A DNA stretch of 49,960 nt, taken from positions 1 to 49,960 of IMG/VR virus record IMGVR_UViG_3300035438_000328, one strand, 5' to 3'. Below are positions 14,314-21,404 of this stretch, piece after piece. The position numbers and the translations under genes were made by a program. The stretch comes from a virus. The notes beneath the pieces were generated by a model that was given only the letters and a program-made list of their open reading frames with translations, was not told the origin of the DNA and ran no database searches. How positions within the stretch are numbered: the stretch's first letter is position 1; each line of letters begins with the position of its first letter.

Positions 14314-14556
14314 ATGAATAATACTATTTCCGAATACGTCAATGGCTACTATGCCTTCCTTGCCTACAAGTATGTGTACTCTCAGATGCAAGTCCACGAC
14401 TCCCTATGTGATGGTGAGTTGTGGGATAAGTGCCGAGAGTTCGCTGATAAGTGGCGGGATTGGGATAGAAAAAATGACTCCCCTACTTTCAGTGGCTACG
14501 ATTCCTTTATGGAGTTTATAGAGATAGCCTCTCACGATGAAGATGAATTACTTTAA
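14314..14556 (+). CDS. 80-residue acidic protein, function unknown
   Basis: MNNTISEYVNGYYAFLAYKY then a Trp/Asp-rich helical part (LWDKCREFADKWRDWDRKND) and an acidic tail. It starts 2 bases after the amidoligase 2 stop, so it is probably translated with it and may be a fourth part of that cassette. No recognisable motif. Confidence 0.6.
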   Translation: MNNTISEYVNGYYAFLAYKYVYSQMQVHDSLCDGELWDKCREFADKWRDWDRKNDSPTFSGYDSFMEFIEIASHDEDELL

Positions 14557-14577
14557 CCTAATAAACAAATAGAAATT

Positions 14578-14766
14578 ATGAAAACCTATCAATTTACCAT
14601 AATCATAACGAATTCAACAATCATTGAAGTTCAAGCAAATAACATTGTTGAAGGTCTTGAAATTGCTCAAAGTCAAGTATATGATACTGACGTAATAAAG
14701 AGCCTTTGCAATCCATCGGATGTAGAAGTAGATATTGACCTTTTCTGCGAAGAAGAAAACGACTAA
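14578..14766 (+). CDS. 62-residue small acidic protein (leader family member 1)
   Basis: MKTYQFTIIITNSTIIEVQA then NNIVEGLEIAQSQVYDTDVI and an acidic end. The pattern of two strands, a helix and an acidic end resembles small anti-host or inhibitor proteins, but no family is recognised. It carries the shared AACAAATAGAAATTATG leader. Confidence 0.55.
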   Translation: MKTYQFTIIITNSTIIEVQANNIVEGLEIAQSQVYDTDVIKSLCNPSDVEVDIDLFCEEEND

Positions 14767-14786
14767 CCAACAAAACAATAGAAATT

Positions 14787-14978
14787 ATGAAAACCATTCT
14801 AACGATAGGCGACCTACGCCAAGCAATTCAGCACCTTGACGACCACGATGTAGTGGTGGTAGAGATACACGAAGGTGAACGCCAAGAAGACCTATACACT
14901 TTCTACATTGACGACTCAATTACTATTGTGTCCGATGACTTGAACAGCACAATGCGAGAGGTTCGCATTTGTATTTAA
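14787..14978 (+). CDS. 63-residue small acidic protein (leader family member 2)
   Basis: MKTILTIGDLRQAIQHLDDH, then alternating hydrophobic strands (DVVVVEIHEG, LYTFYIDDSITIV, MREVRICI). It reads as a compact beta-rich domain. It has the shared leader and MKT start and no known motif. Confidence 0.55.
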   Translation: MKTILTIGDLRQAIQHLDDHDVVVVEIHEGERQEDLYTFYIDDSITIVSDDLNSTMREVRICI

Positions 14979-14997
14979 CCCTTAACAAATAGAAATT

Positions 14998-15240
14998 ATG
15001 AAAACCATAGATAATATATCAATTTATTACAAATTTGAATGCGATGATGAAAATCGTCCATCTAACGTAGACCACGACTTCTATTTTGAATTGTCAGAAT
15101 ACGATGAAGTTTTGAAGACGATGGAGGAATTAGATTCTAAGGGATTAAAATACACGCTAGTACTTGAAAGATTTAACAAATTAAATGACAACATTATATC
15201 AAGAGATTATTTTGTTGCCAACAATGACCTTAACCAATAA
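14998..15240 (+). CDS. 80-residue small acidic protein (leader family member 3)
   Basis: MKTIDNISIYYKFECDDENR followed by alternating strands and a helix (YDEVLKTMEELDSKGLKYTLVLERF). The layout resembles a ferredoxin-like fold with an acidic surface. It has the shared leader. Function unknown. Confidence 0.55.
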   Translation: MKTIDNISIYYKFECDDENRPSNVDHDFYFELSEYDEVLKTMEELDSKGLKYTLVLERFNKLNDNIISRDYFVANNDLNQ

Positions 15241-15252
15241 CAAATAGAAATT

Positions 15253-15402
15253 ATGAAAACTTATATCCCACAACAAATCATTGTACCTGTGTACTACTTC
15301 ATTGATGAAGATGAAAAGGTGCAATTTGACTTTGAAGAAATGACTCGATTCTTTGAAAACGAATTGAGCAATATATGTTCTACCGATAAACAAATTAACT
15401 AA
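15253..15402 (+). CDS. 49-residue small acidic protein (leader family member 4)
   Basis: ATG 15253, TAA 15400-15402. MKTYIPQQIIVPVYYFIDED then an acidic helix (EEMTRFFENELSNICS). It has the shared leader and the MKT start seen in members 1-3, which supports it as a real gene despite its size. Confidence 0.55.
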   Translation: MKTYIPQQIIVPVYYFIDEDEKVQFDFEEMTRFFENELSNICSTDKQIN

Positions 15403-15418
15403 TAAACAAATAGAAATT

Positions 15419-16159
15419 ATGCCTAACTACTGCGAAAACACCCTTGACATAACTTGCCCACGCGAGGTATTCAATAAACTTCAACCGCTTCTATTCATCG
15501 AGAAGGTGGAGCGCAATGATGAGACGGACAGTCCCCCTTGGACAATGCTGAACAATCAAATGTTTTCTTTCGAAGCGCTACTACCTACACCACGAGAACT
15601 ACGTGGGTTATCAGCCCCCGCAAGTATCGTTACCGAAGAAGAGCGTCAAAAGTTCCTAAAGGATAAGGCTATGGGCAATGCCCTACCTTATGGAGAGCCT
15701 ATCACCAAGGAGATGAGTAAGGACTTTATTAAAAGGTTCGGACACAACGATTGGTATAATTGGCAATTGAATAATTGGGGAACTAAGTGGAATGCCGATG
15801 TGTACCACATCGAGAGTAACCTACTTAGCGAGCCTAACTCAAGTGAGGTAACTATCAAGGTGTGCTTTAGCACCGCGTGGTCTCCACCAACGAATTGGTT
15901 TAACAGCCTATGCGATATGCTAAGGGATGATGAGGTGTCTATGGAGATTCGCTACTCCGAGTCGGGGATGGGTTTCGCCGGGACTCACTACTTCAATAGC
16001 GGAGCGCGATGGGATGCCGAAGGCCGTATCTATATGGTTCAGGATTCTACAGGCAGTCCCGTTACCTACAACGAAAAGACGGATGGTTGGAGAAACGACA
16101 AGGGTCAGTTCGTGGCACAAGATGACATCAGAGAAGAATATGAATACGATAGCCAATAA
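15419..16159 (+). CDS. DUF1281 / Api92-like protein with ferredoxin-like domain
   Basis: 246 residues beginning MPNYCENTLDI, the characteristic start of this family (M-P-N-W/Y-C-x-N). The core NWQLNNWGTKWNADVYH matches the family's 'W...NWGTKWD' signature, and the following STAWSPPTNWFNSLCDM is the usual Trp/Pro-rich continuation. The family is widespread on plasmids and phages and its function is unknown. It carries the last copy of the repeated leader. Confidence 0.75.
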   Translation: MPNYCENTLDITCPREVFNKLQPLLFIEKVERNDETDSPPWTMLNNQMFSFEALLPTPRELRGLSAPASIVTEEERQKFLKDKAMGNALPYGEPITKEMSKDFIKRFGHNDWYNWQLNNWGTKWNADVYHIESNLLSEPNSSEVTIKVCFSTAWSPPTNWFNSLCDMLRDDEVSMEIRYSESGMGFAGTHYFNSGARWDAEGRIYMVQDSTGSPVTYNEKTDGWRNDKGQFVAQDDIREEYEYDSQ

Positions 16160-16187
16160 TAAATTAACAATAAATAAATCAACTAAA

Positions 16188-16442
16188 ATGAAAGAAGTAA
16201 AACGTACCTACCTATTTGAGCGTGAATACACTCACGGGATAACGGGTCAACCCGCAAACGTAACGTGCGAACTTGAAATCGACTATGGTCGGTCTCAATG
16301 GAGCATTGACAACATAACTGCACACGTGTTCAACGGAAGTGGATGGTCTACAAACTTACCAAAGATTAAGGCTACCATTGAGATGCACGCTGAAGTCATT
16401 GAGTTTGCTATGCTTGAACTTGGAGATGATGCACCTCAATAA
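16188..16442 (+). CDS. 84-residue protein, function unknown
   Basis: Starts at ATG 16188 behind an A-rich leader (MKEVKRTYLFEREYTHGITG). Alternating strands (NVTCELEIDYG, QWSIDNITAHVF) and a C-terminal helix (KIKATIEMHAEVIEFAMLEL) suggest a small alpha/beta fold. A longer overlapping frame reading through the previous gene is rejected. Confidence 0.6.
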   Translation: MKEVKRTYLFEREYTHGITGQPANVTCELEIDYGRSQWSIDNITAHVFNGSGWSTNLPKIKATIEMHAEVIEFAMLELGDDAPQ

Positions 16443-16555
16443 ACTAATCAATAATGTCCTAATAAATCTCAATGTAAAACCCACCCAACGGATACGGGTA
16501 TCTAAATATATGTATCTACTTGTCTATAAAAATCAAAAAACTAAAATTACACTCA

Positions 16556-17011
16556 ATGAATAATCTTGTACATTCTTTTATCTATCTCCTAAAGCGGGGG
16601 ATGTTTACTATCATCACTCTTGTTTCGCCATTCAAGCGCAACAAAATCACACGGGTTCAATTCGAAAGGGAGGCTGACGGCCTATGGTACGTGCTGCTCC
16701 CCTCTTGGAAAGGCCTAAAGGCTAACCTTCTAATGGTTGGTGGCACTGAAAATATCCTTGACGCAATCCTAAAGGATGAGCGACGCTTTGGATTCAAGCA
16801 CGCCAACGTGGTTACCATCGAGGTTACTACTACTCCCGACTTGTTGCTCAGGGCCCACGCCTTCCACCTTGTCGAGAAATGCCAGTGGGATGGAGCGTAC
16901 TACCTACACACTCGTAGCAAGAAGACAGTATGGTTTTGCGATGTGCTTAAATATGTTATGGGTGAGTTCCCTGAGACAATGTATTACCGCCACGTAATTG
17001 GAGCAATCTAA
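16556..17011 (+). CDS. DUF6717-like protein, function unknown
   Basis: 151 residues from ATG 16556; a start further downstream at MFTII is possible. The core FEREADGLWYVLLPSWKGLKANLLMVGGTENILD resembles a family in phages and bacteria with 'WYidLP.W.g...dL.MV.Ga...Ld', which I associate with DUF6717. The rest is beta-rich (NVVTIEVTTT, DGAYYLHTRS). The role is unknown. Confidence 0.6.
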   Translation: MNNLVHSFIYLLKRGMFTIITLVSPFKRNKITRVQFEREADGLWYVLLPSWKGLKANLLMVGGTENILDAILKDERRFGFKHANVVTIEVTTTPDLLLRAHAFHLVEKCQWDGAYYLHTRSKKTVWFCDVLKYVMGEFPETMYYRHVIGAI

Positions 17012-17046
17012 TGTTTATTTATCTACAATAAGTTTTTTCAAATTGC

Positions 17047-17077
17047 TTGGAATTATAAATTCTCATCAGTAACTTCG
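17047..17077 (+). promoter_or_regulatory. candidate internal promoter
   Basis: TTG 17047-17049, spacer of 20, TAACTTCG 17070-17077 (one mismatch to TAnnTTTG). It lies in an intergenic gap and is followed by a GC-rich hairpin region. Confidence 0.5.
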
Positions 17078-17083
17078 CCGTGT

Positions 17084-17152
17084 TGTCTCCCAATCGCCGC
17101 AGCGTAGGGGGTCACAAACCCCCCTTAGCAAGCGGCTCCGGTGGCTTTGGGC
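17084..17152 (+). ncRNA. GC-rich hairpin element (5' leader or small RNA)
   Basis: GCCGC 17096-17100 pairs with GCGGC 17132-17136, enclosing GGGGGT 17107-17112 with ACCCCC 17118-17123. It follows a promoter-like sequence and precedes a small coding gene. It could be a structured leader of that gene. An open frame across it (from 17080) has an unlikely composition and is rejected. Confidence 0.4.
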
Positions 17153-17169
17153 GTACTATTATCTATTTT

Positions 17170-17340
17170 ATGTCATACTTTACCTATAGTTCCGATAGTT
17201 GGAACGAACTGTTATCCTTTAAGAATCAACAAGTTGAAGCACTTCAAAGAAAAGTTCTTGAACTACAATCTAAATTAAATTATTATGAACAATTATCTTC
17301 TGTCAATCCCGATAGCGAAACAAGCAAGGGCTCAAATTGA
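17170..17340 (+). CDS. 56-residue coiled-coil protein
   Basis: From ATG 17170: MSYFTYSSDSWNELLSFKNQ, then a heptad-like helix (QVEALQRKVLELQSKLNYYEQL) typical of a short coiled coil. The start was chosen over 17080 because the extra N-terminus would translate the hairpin. The next gene's start lies inside this one. Confidence 0.5.
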   Translation: MSYFTYSSDSWNELLSFKNQQVEALQRKVLELQSKLNYYEQLSSVNPDSETSKGSN

Positions 17341-17533
17341 TATTCTCCCCCACGATATGGACTACGGAGTTGGTATAAAACGAATTGACTATGTGCTCGA
17401 AAGAGGTAGGAGGCTCGGCTTTATTGAAAACGCAGTTGTCTACGCTACAAAGAGATATAGCCTTGCCCTGTATGATGACAATGCCCTTTTGTATGATAAG
17501 TACAACTTGGTCTTGCACAATATAACATTGTAA
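17285..17533 (+). CDS. 82-residue protein, function unknown
   Basis: MNNYLLSIPIAKQARAQIDI from ATG 17285, with a typical A/T-rich leader but a 56-base overlap with the previous gene. An internal ATG at 17357 would avoid the overlap. The C-terminal half (IDYVLERGRRLGFIENAVVYATKRY) is a helix-strand unit. Its TAA overlaps the next ATG by one base (TAATG), so it is coupled to the glucosaminidase gene. Confidence 0.5.
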   Translation: MNNYLLSIPIAKQARAQIDILPHDMDYGVGIKRIDYVLERGRRLGFIENAVVYATKRYSLALYDDNALLYDKYNLVLHNITL

Positions 17534-18078
17534 TGCTGTTCATCTATGATAAGAGGTCGGTTATGTATCGCAAGGTTCGCTACATCCGGCTTCTTCTTCT
17601 TGTACTTGGATGGACTGGGATAACAATGTTGTCTACGCTTTTTTTTAGGTATGATGAGGATTTGTATGAGCGCATCGTGAATGTCTATCTAAACGAGCCT
17701 AAGTTCTCCGAGGATAGGCTTATCGCCAAACTCAAGCAACTGAATGTTCGTTACCCACACATCGCCCTTGCTCAGGCTCGCATCGAGTCAGGCAACTATC
17801 GTTCTACTATCTTCTTAGAGAACAATAATATGTTTGGGATGAAGCAAGCGAAGTCAAGGATTAACTTGGCTGCGGGAACAAAGAGAGGGCACGCCTACTA
17901 TGATAAGTGGGAGGACAGTGTTCTTGACTACGCCTATTGGTGTGCTACGTATGCCAATAAATGTAGGAGCGAGGATGACTTTTATAATTTGCTGTCCTCC
18001 TATGCGGAGGCTAACTACTATGAGAGCGCCCTACGTAAGACAATTGAAGTAAATAACCTTAAATCTAAATTCAAATGA
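17533..18078 (+). CDS. membrane-anchored glucosaminidase-like peptidoglycan hydrolase
   Basis: 181 residues. A single N-terminal membrane segment at about 18-38 (YIRLLLLVLGWTGITMLSTLFF) acts as an anchor or signal-arrest-release helix. The rest matches the FlgJ/LytG-type N-acetylglucosaminidase fold: LAQARIESGNYRSTIFLENNNMFGMK (E88 of 'ARIESG' as the likely acid), then AYYDKWEDSVLDYAYW and a repeat of Tyr-containing helices. It would cut the glycan strand from the periplasmic side. It lies in the early block, far from the M15 endolysin. Confidence 0.8.
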   Translation: MLFIYDKRSVMYRKVRYIRLLLLVLGWTGITMLSTLFFRYDEDLYERIVNVYLNEPKFSEDRLIAKLKQLNVRYPHIALAQARIESGNYRSTIFLENNNMFGMKQAKSRINLAAGTKRGHAYYDKWEDSVLDYAYWCATYANKCRSEDDFYNLLSSYAEANYYESALRKTIEVNNLKSKFK

Positions 18079-18215
18079 AACAGCGAGACCAGTTTATGCG
18101 CATTGCAATGGCGCAGTTAAGGAAGGACTACCCGTTCTACCCTCAGCGAATAGCCTATGCTGCCGGGATGTGGAAGAGATTCTACGAAAAAATGCAACAA
18201 AAAGAAAATAAATAA
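18075..18215 (+). CDS. 46-residue basic helical protein
   Basis: ATG 18075 overlaps the glucosaminidase stop by 4 bases (ATGA). MKQRDQFMRIAMAQLRKDYP, then FYPQRIAYAAGMWKRFYEKM and a Lys-rich end. Two amphipathic helices are likely. Function unknown; coupling implies stoichiometric expression with the hydrolase. Confidence 0.6.
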   Translation: MKQRDQFMRIAMAQLRKDYPFYPQRIAYAAGMWKRFYEKMQQKENK

Positions 18216-18224
18216 TAATACAAT

Positions 18225-18590
18225 ATGATAAACGATTTCGTTAGTTTCCGCCAAGCGGAAGAACTAAGTAACTTAGGCTTTAACTATCGCTGCTTCGCGA
18301 GTTATGGCTACAAAAGCAAAGCCATATCCATATCTATGGATGGGCACGACTCAAGGGTTGCCGCTCCAACCTATGCCTATGCATACGACTGGATGCGTGA
18401 CCACGCTAAGATGTTTCCAACCATAGAGACATTCTTTGATGAGGGTATGATGTTTGGCTTTAACATAGGAGTTGTTGACGACCAAGGTGTTGTGAGCAAA
18501 ACGAACTGCGAATGCCTATACGAGTCATACCGAGAGGCGCAAAGCGAATGTCTGGATGAGATGATAAATGTGTTTAAACAGATAAAATGA
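18225..18590 (+). CDS. conserved protein of Bacteroidetes phages, function unknown
   Basis: 121 residues. The segment VAAPTYAYAYDWMRDHAKMFP resembles a 'PtY..a.dW.R.k' signature that recurs in uncharacterised Bacteroidetes phage proteins (also FRQAEELSNLGFNYRCFASY at the N-terminus). It is mixed alpha/beta with no catalytic motif recognised. The next gene overlaps its end by 4 bases. Confidence 0.65.
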   Translation: MINDFVSFRQAEELSNLGFNYRCFASYGYKSKAISISMDGHDSRVAAPTYAYAYDWMRDHAKMFPTIETFFDEGMMFGFNIGVVDDQGVVSKTNCECLYESYREAQSECLDEMINVFKQIK

Positions 18591-18877
18591 AATCAGACGC
18601 TCAAAAGCAAGCACTTGCCGTCAAGGCTATCATCGCGTCACAACTTCTCGTTGAATGCTTTGATGAGTTAGAGCAAACTAATATATACAGACAAGACCTT
18701 AAGTTCTACGGAAAGAAAATAGTTGGGTCACTTGAGGACTACCTCAACACGGCGTACCGACACATCGACAACCATAAAGAGAACGAGGAGACGTTTATGT
18801 ACATAGAGCGTGCTATCCGTGAGGTGATGGACAAAACACTTAGAGAACTTTTCATCGATGGCGGAGGAAAAGAATGA
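18587..18877 (+). CDS. 96-residue helical protein
   Basis: MKSDAQKQALAVKAIIASQL and then three further amphipathic helices (YLNTAYRHIDNHKENEETFM). ATGA overlap with the previous gene, 20-base overlap with the next. No family recognised. Confidence 0.6.
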   Translation: MKSDAQKQALAVKAIIASQLLVECFDELEQTNIYRQDLKFYGKKIVGSLEDYLNTAYRHIDNHKENEETFMYIERAIREVMDKTLRELFIDGGGKE

Positions 18878-19097
18878 CTACGACTTCATCAGCCCTTCCC
18901 ACTACAAACAAGGTAGCAAGGAAGTATGGGAGATGATGGTGGATATATGGGGTAAAGACGCCTACGTAACCCACTGCGAGATGACAGCATTCAAATATCG
19001 AATGCGAATAGGACTAAAGCCAGACCAGCCAATCGAGCGAGACCTCGAGAAAGCACGATGGTATGAGGCGATGGCCAGTAAACTTAAAAAACAATAA
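18858..19097 (+). CDS. DUF3310 protein
   Basis: 79 residues with the family pattern SPSHYKQGSKEVWEMM (about 12-27), a central GKDAYVTHCEMTAFKYRMRIG and the closing RDLEKARWYEAMASKL. DUF3310 proteins are small phage and prophage proteins, sometimes annotated as nucleotide kinase-like without direct proof. The helical 'KY..R' region may bind nucleotide or nucleic acid. It overlaps the preceding gene. Confidence 0.75.
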   Translation: MAEEKNDYDFISPSHYKQGSKEVWEMMVDIWGKDAYVTHCEMTAFKYRMRIGLKPDQPIERDLEKARWYEAMASKLKKQ

Positions 19098-19098
19098 T

Positions 19099-19296
19099 AT
19101 GAAGACACAATTTTTTACAATACAAGACAACCTTAAGGGAAAGAAAGAAACACTTGACATTAACTCCTTTGAGGAGTTCGTGAAGGTGTGCCAAGGATTT
19201 CAAGTGCTATGGGAGACTGATGCCATTGACCTATACGTAGGAGATATGTTTAAGCAGCCCCTTGTGGTATTTCGTAAAGAAAAAGAAACTTGTTAA
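19099..19296 (+). CDS. 65-residue protein, function unknown
   Basis: Starts at ATG 19099 (MKTQFFTIQDNLKGKKETLD), one base after the DUF3310 stop. It contains alternating strands and a helix (SFEEFVKVCQGFQVLW). No motif. It is the last gene before the promoter for the recombination genes. Confidence 0.55.
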   Translation: MKTQFFTIQDNLKGKKETLDINSFEEFVKVCQGFQVLWETDAIDLYVGDMFKQPLVVFRKEKETC

Positions 19297-19297
19297 C

Positions 19298-19328
19298 TTG
19301 CAATTAACAGAATTATTAACTACATTTG
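19298..19328 (+). promoter_or_regulatory. promoter of the recombination operon
   Basis: TTG 19298-19300, spacer of exactly 20, TACATTTG 19321-19328. The spacer and -7 region share ATTAACA and TTATTAACTA with the promoter at 22695, indicating a common class. Confidence 0.8.
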
Positions 19329-19353
19329 TGAACAACTTTAATCTAATTTAACT

Positions 19354-19971
19354 ATGGCAATTACAAAAAATACTGCTAATGAGCAACTTACGCTCGAACA
19401 ACGCCTAATCTCAATTCAGAGCGAACTAAAGGCACCAAAGTCTCAGTACAACTCATTTGGTAAGTACGCGTACCGCAACCAAGAGGATATTCTTGAGGCT
19501 CTAAAGCCTTTGCTAAGCAAGTATCAAGTGGGTATGAATATATCGGACAGCATCAAGGAAGTCTTCGGACTCGTGTATGTAGAGGCAAGCGTTTTAATTA
19601 CTTGCAACGGAGAGACGCGGGCTGCTACGGCACAAGCCGGAATCGACCCAAGCCGAAAGGGGATGGACATTGCCCAATCGTTTGGCTCTTCATCCTCCTA
19701 CGCTCGTAAGTATGCGCTTAACGCTATGTTCCTCATTGACGACACTAAGGACGCCGATGCCACGAACAACCACGCCAAGGACAGTGCGCCACGCACACCA
19801 CGCGTAGCCGCCCCTGCCGCAGCACCTGCTGAGTCAGACCTATTCCTACGAGCCACTCAGTCAATGAAAGAGCACGGCACTCAAGAGCAATACGATAAAA
19901 TTATTACCTCTGCCGGAGATAAGTTTAACGACTCTCAGAAACTTGCCCTTTCTAAACTCATCAAGTGGTGA
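19354..19971 (+). CDS. erf: ERF-family single-strand annealing recombinase
   Basis: 205 residues. The ERF core is clear: LTLEQRLISIQSELKAPKSQ, then FGKYAYRNQEDILEALKPLL, LVYVEASVLIT and GMDIAQSFGSSSSYARKYAL with the conserved 'S.aRKYaL..lf.idd..D.d' ending. ERF proteins anneal complementary DNA strands in phage recombination and genome end repair. A Pro/Ala-rich linker (APRTPRVAAPAAAPAE) leads to a short C-terminal helical tail that may bind a partner. It is directly followed by an exonuclease, completing a recombination pair. Confidence 0.9.
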   Translation: MAITKNTANEQLTLEQRLISIQSELKAPKSQYNSFGKYAYRNQEDILEALKPLLSKYQVGMNISDSIKEVFGLVYVEASVLITCNGETRAATAQAGIDPSRKGMDIAQSFGSSSSYARKYALNAMFLIDDTKDADATNNHAKDSAPRTPRVAAPAAAPAESDLFLRATQSMKEHGTQEQYDKIITSAGDKFNDSQKLALSKLIKW

Positions 19972-20765
19972 GCGAAGAAATAATTCTGTTGGACGGCACA
20001 TCGTGGGATAAGAGCACCCTTATCGAAGCGATGCGCGATGACGACTTCTACTATGGTTACTTGGGGAAGGCAGCGATGTCTTCCTCTAACCTAAAGAAAA
20101 TCAATGACTCACCGAAGGAATACGAGAGATACGTTAAGTTCGGGGAGGACGGAGACACAACTGCGCTGGTTATGGGTAACCTAATCCATACGCTATTGCT
20201 TGAGCCGCACTTACAGGAGCGCTTCGAGCCAGTTGAGTGCGCCTCTAAGGCGGCAAACATTTGGAAAGATGCTGTTGCTCACCACGAAGGCACGGGTAAG
20301 AAACTATTGCTGCGAAAGGACTTTGACAACTGCTACTATGTGGCTGATGCACTGAAGAAGAACAGCATTGTGAAGGATGCCCTTCGTGATGCTGAATACG
20401 AACTGCCCGCTATAAGTATGCTGTACGGCATACCCTTTAGGGGCAAGGCGGACATTAAGAAAAAAGATTCTCCCGTTATATATGACCTTAAGACCACATC
20501 AAACCTTTCTGACTTCAGGAGTAGCGCATTCAAGTATTCCTATGCCGCTCAGGCCTACATCTACTGTACTTTGTTTGATGTTCAGTTCGAGAACTTTAAG
20601 TTCATAGTCATTGACAAAGGCAACAAAGACATTGGGATATTCTCGATGTCGGAGGAGTTTTTTGAGCGGGGACGTAAGTTGGTGGAGCGTGGTGTTGATA
20701 CATACATCAAGTACTTCGTCAATGGAGAGGACTTGGAGAACTATGTTGTTTACGGAGAATTATAA
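19968..20765 (+). CDS. PD-(D/E)XK exonuclease, RecE/YqaJ-like recombination partner
   Basis: 265 residues. The start is GTG at 19968, chosen because GTGA overlaps the ERF stop by 4 bases. Motifs: AAMSSSNLKKINDSPKEYERYVKF near the N-terminus (the 'S.S.lk....sP..y' entry of this family), MGNLIHTLLLEP, then RGKADIKKKDSPVIYDLKTTS where D-(x)n-D-x-K forms the catalytic core, and FRSSAFKYSYAAQAYIYCTLF (the conserved 'Y..Q.a.Y' helix). It would resect 5' ends to give ERF a 3' single strand. Confidence 0.85.
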   Translation: MSEEIILLDGTSWDKSTLIEAMRDDDFYYGYLGKAAMSSSNLKKINDSPKEYERYVKFGEDGDTTALVMGNLIHTLLLEPHLQERFEPVECASKAANIWKDAVAHHEGTGKKLLLRKDFDNCYYVADALKKNSIVKDALRDAEYELPAISMLYGIPFRGKADIKKKDSPVIYDLKTTSNLSDFRSSAFKYSYAAQAYIYCTLFDVQFENFKFIVIDKGNKDIGIFSMSEEFFERGRKLVERGVDTYIKYFVNGEDLENYVVYGEL

Positions 20766-20775
20766 ATTATAAATT

Positions 20776-21000
20776 ATGGAGGCTGTTTTAAAATTCGATA
20801 TGGGTGATGACACCGATAGAGAAACATTCATTAACTGCTATAAGGGAGACACCTATGCGGAGGCTATTGTCCTATTTGGGGAATGGCTAAGGATAGAGAT
20901 GTCTTACAGCGAAGACCGATATAGTGAGTCTCAATACGCTACCCTTAAGTTAGTTAGCGATAAGTTCTTTAATGAGGTTCAATCTACCGTAGAGCGTTAG
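20776..21000 (+). CDS. 74-residue acidic protein
   Basis: MEAVLKFDMGDDTDRETFIN then an amphipathic helix (AEAIVLFGEWLRIEMSYS). It lies between two nuclease genes in the recombination operon. A helical protein with a strongly acidic N-terminus might bind or regulate one of them. No family is recognised. Confidence 0.6.
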   Translation: MEAVLKFDMGDDTDRETFINCYKGDTYAEAIVLFGEWLRIEMSYSEDRYSESQYATLKLVSDKFFNEVQSTVER

Positions 21001-21002
21001 TA

Positions 21003-21383
21003 ATGGACTATAATAGCGACTTCAGGTTTGACTTGGAGTTGGGACAGCAAGGTGAGACCACCTTCGGCGCTATATTTTCTGGCACCAAGATAGAAGTCAA
21101 AACAGACTTCGCGGCTCACCGAACTGGCAACTTCTTCATCGAATATGAGTCACGCGACAAGCCTTCGGGCCTTGCCACTACCCACGCCGTATATTGGTGC
21201 TTGATTGCCACCAAGACTCCGGAGCGCGTGCTTGACGACAACGTGTTGTTTATGGCTGTCCTCCCCACTGATAGGCTGAAGGAGTTATGTCGTGAGGCAT
21301 TTGCAGAAAGAGGATACGTGCTTGGAGGAGACAGCAATACATCTAAGGGTGTGTTGCTCCCCGTAAGCAAAGTGTTCTTATAA
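21003..21383 (+). CDS. PD-(D/E)XK nuclease, Holliday-junction-resolvase-like
   Basis: 126 residues. FRFDLELGQQGETTFGAIFS gives the G-x2-GE entry. GTKIEVKTDFAAHRTGNFFIEYES supplies the IE-V-K catalytic strand and the 'TGN.fIEye' continuation, followed by KPSGLATTHAVYWC. This is a recurrent phage endonuclease type. It probably nicks or resolves branched DNA. The start is 3 bases after the previous stop. Confidence 0.8.
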   Translation: MDYNSDFRFDLELGQQGETTFGAIFSGTKIEVKTDFAAHRTGNFFIEYESRDKPSGLATTHAVYWCLIATKTPERVLDDNVLFMAVLPTDRLKELCREAFAERGYVLGGDSNTSKGVLLPVSKVFL

Positions 21384-21404
21384 ATTCACTAACCATAAGT
21401 AAAA

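Larger units (their letters stand above)
14564..15421 (+). repeat. five copies of a 17-base translation leader
   Basis: AACAAATAGAAATTATG, including the start codon, precedes five consecutive genes: 14564-14580, 14773-14789 (one A shorter), 14984-15000, 15239-15255 and 15405-15421. There is no Shine-Dalgarno in any. The copies suggest a shared initiation signal, or duplication of a leader-plus-gene unit. Confidence 0.85.

Noticed and set aside
17080-17169. Upstream start for the coiled-coil gene
   Set aside because: It would translate the GC hairpin; the ATG at 17170 has the A/T-rich leader usual here.
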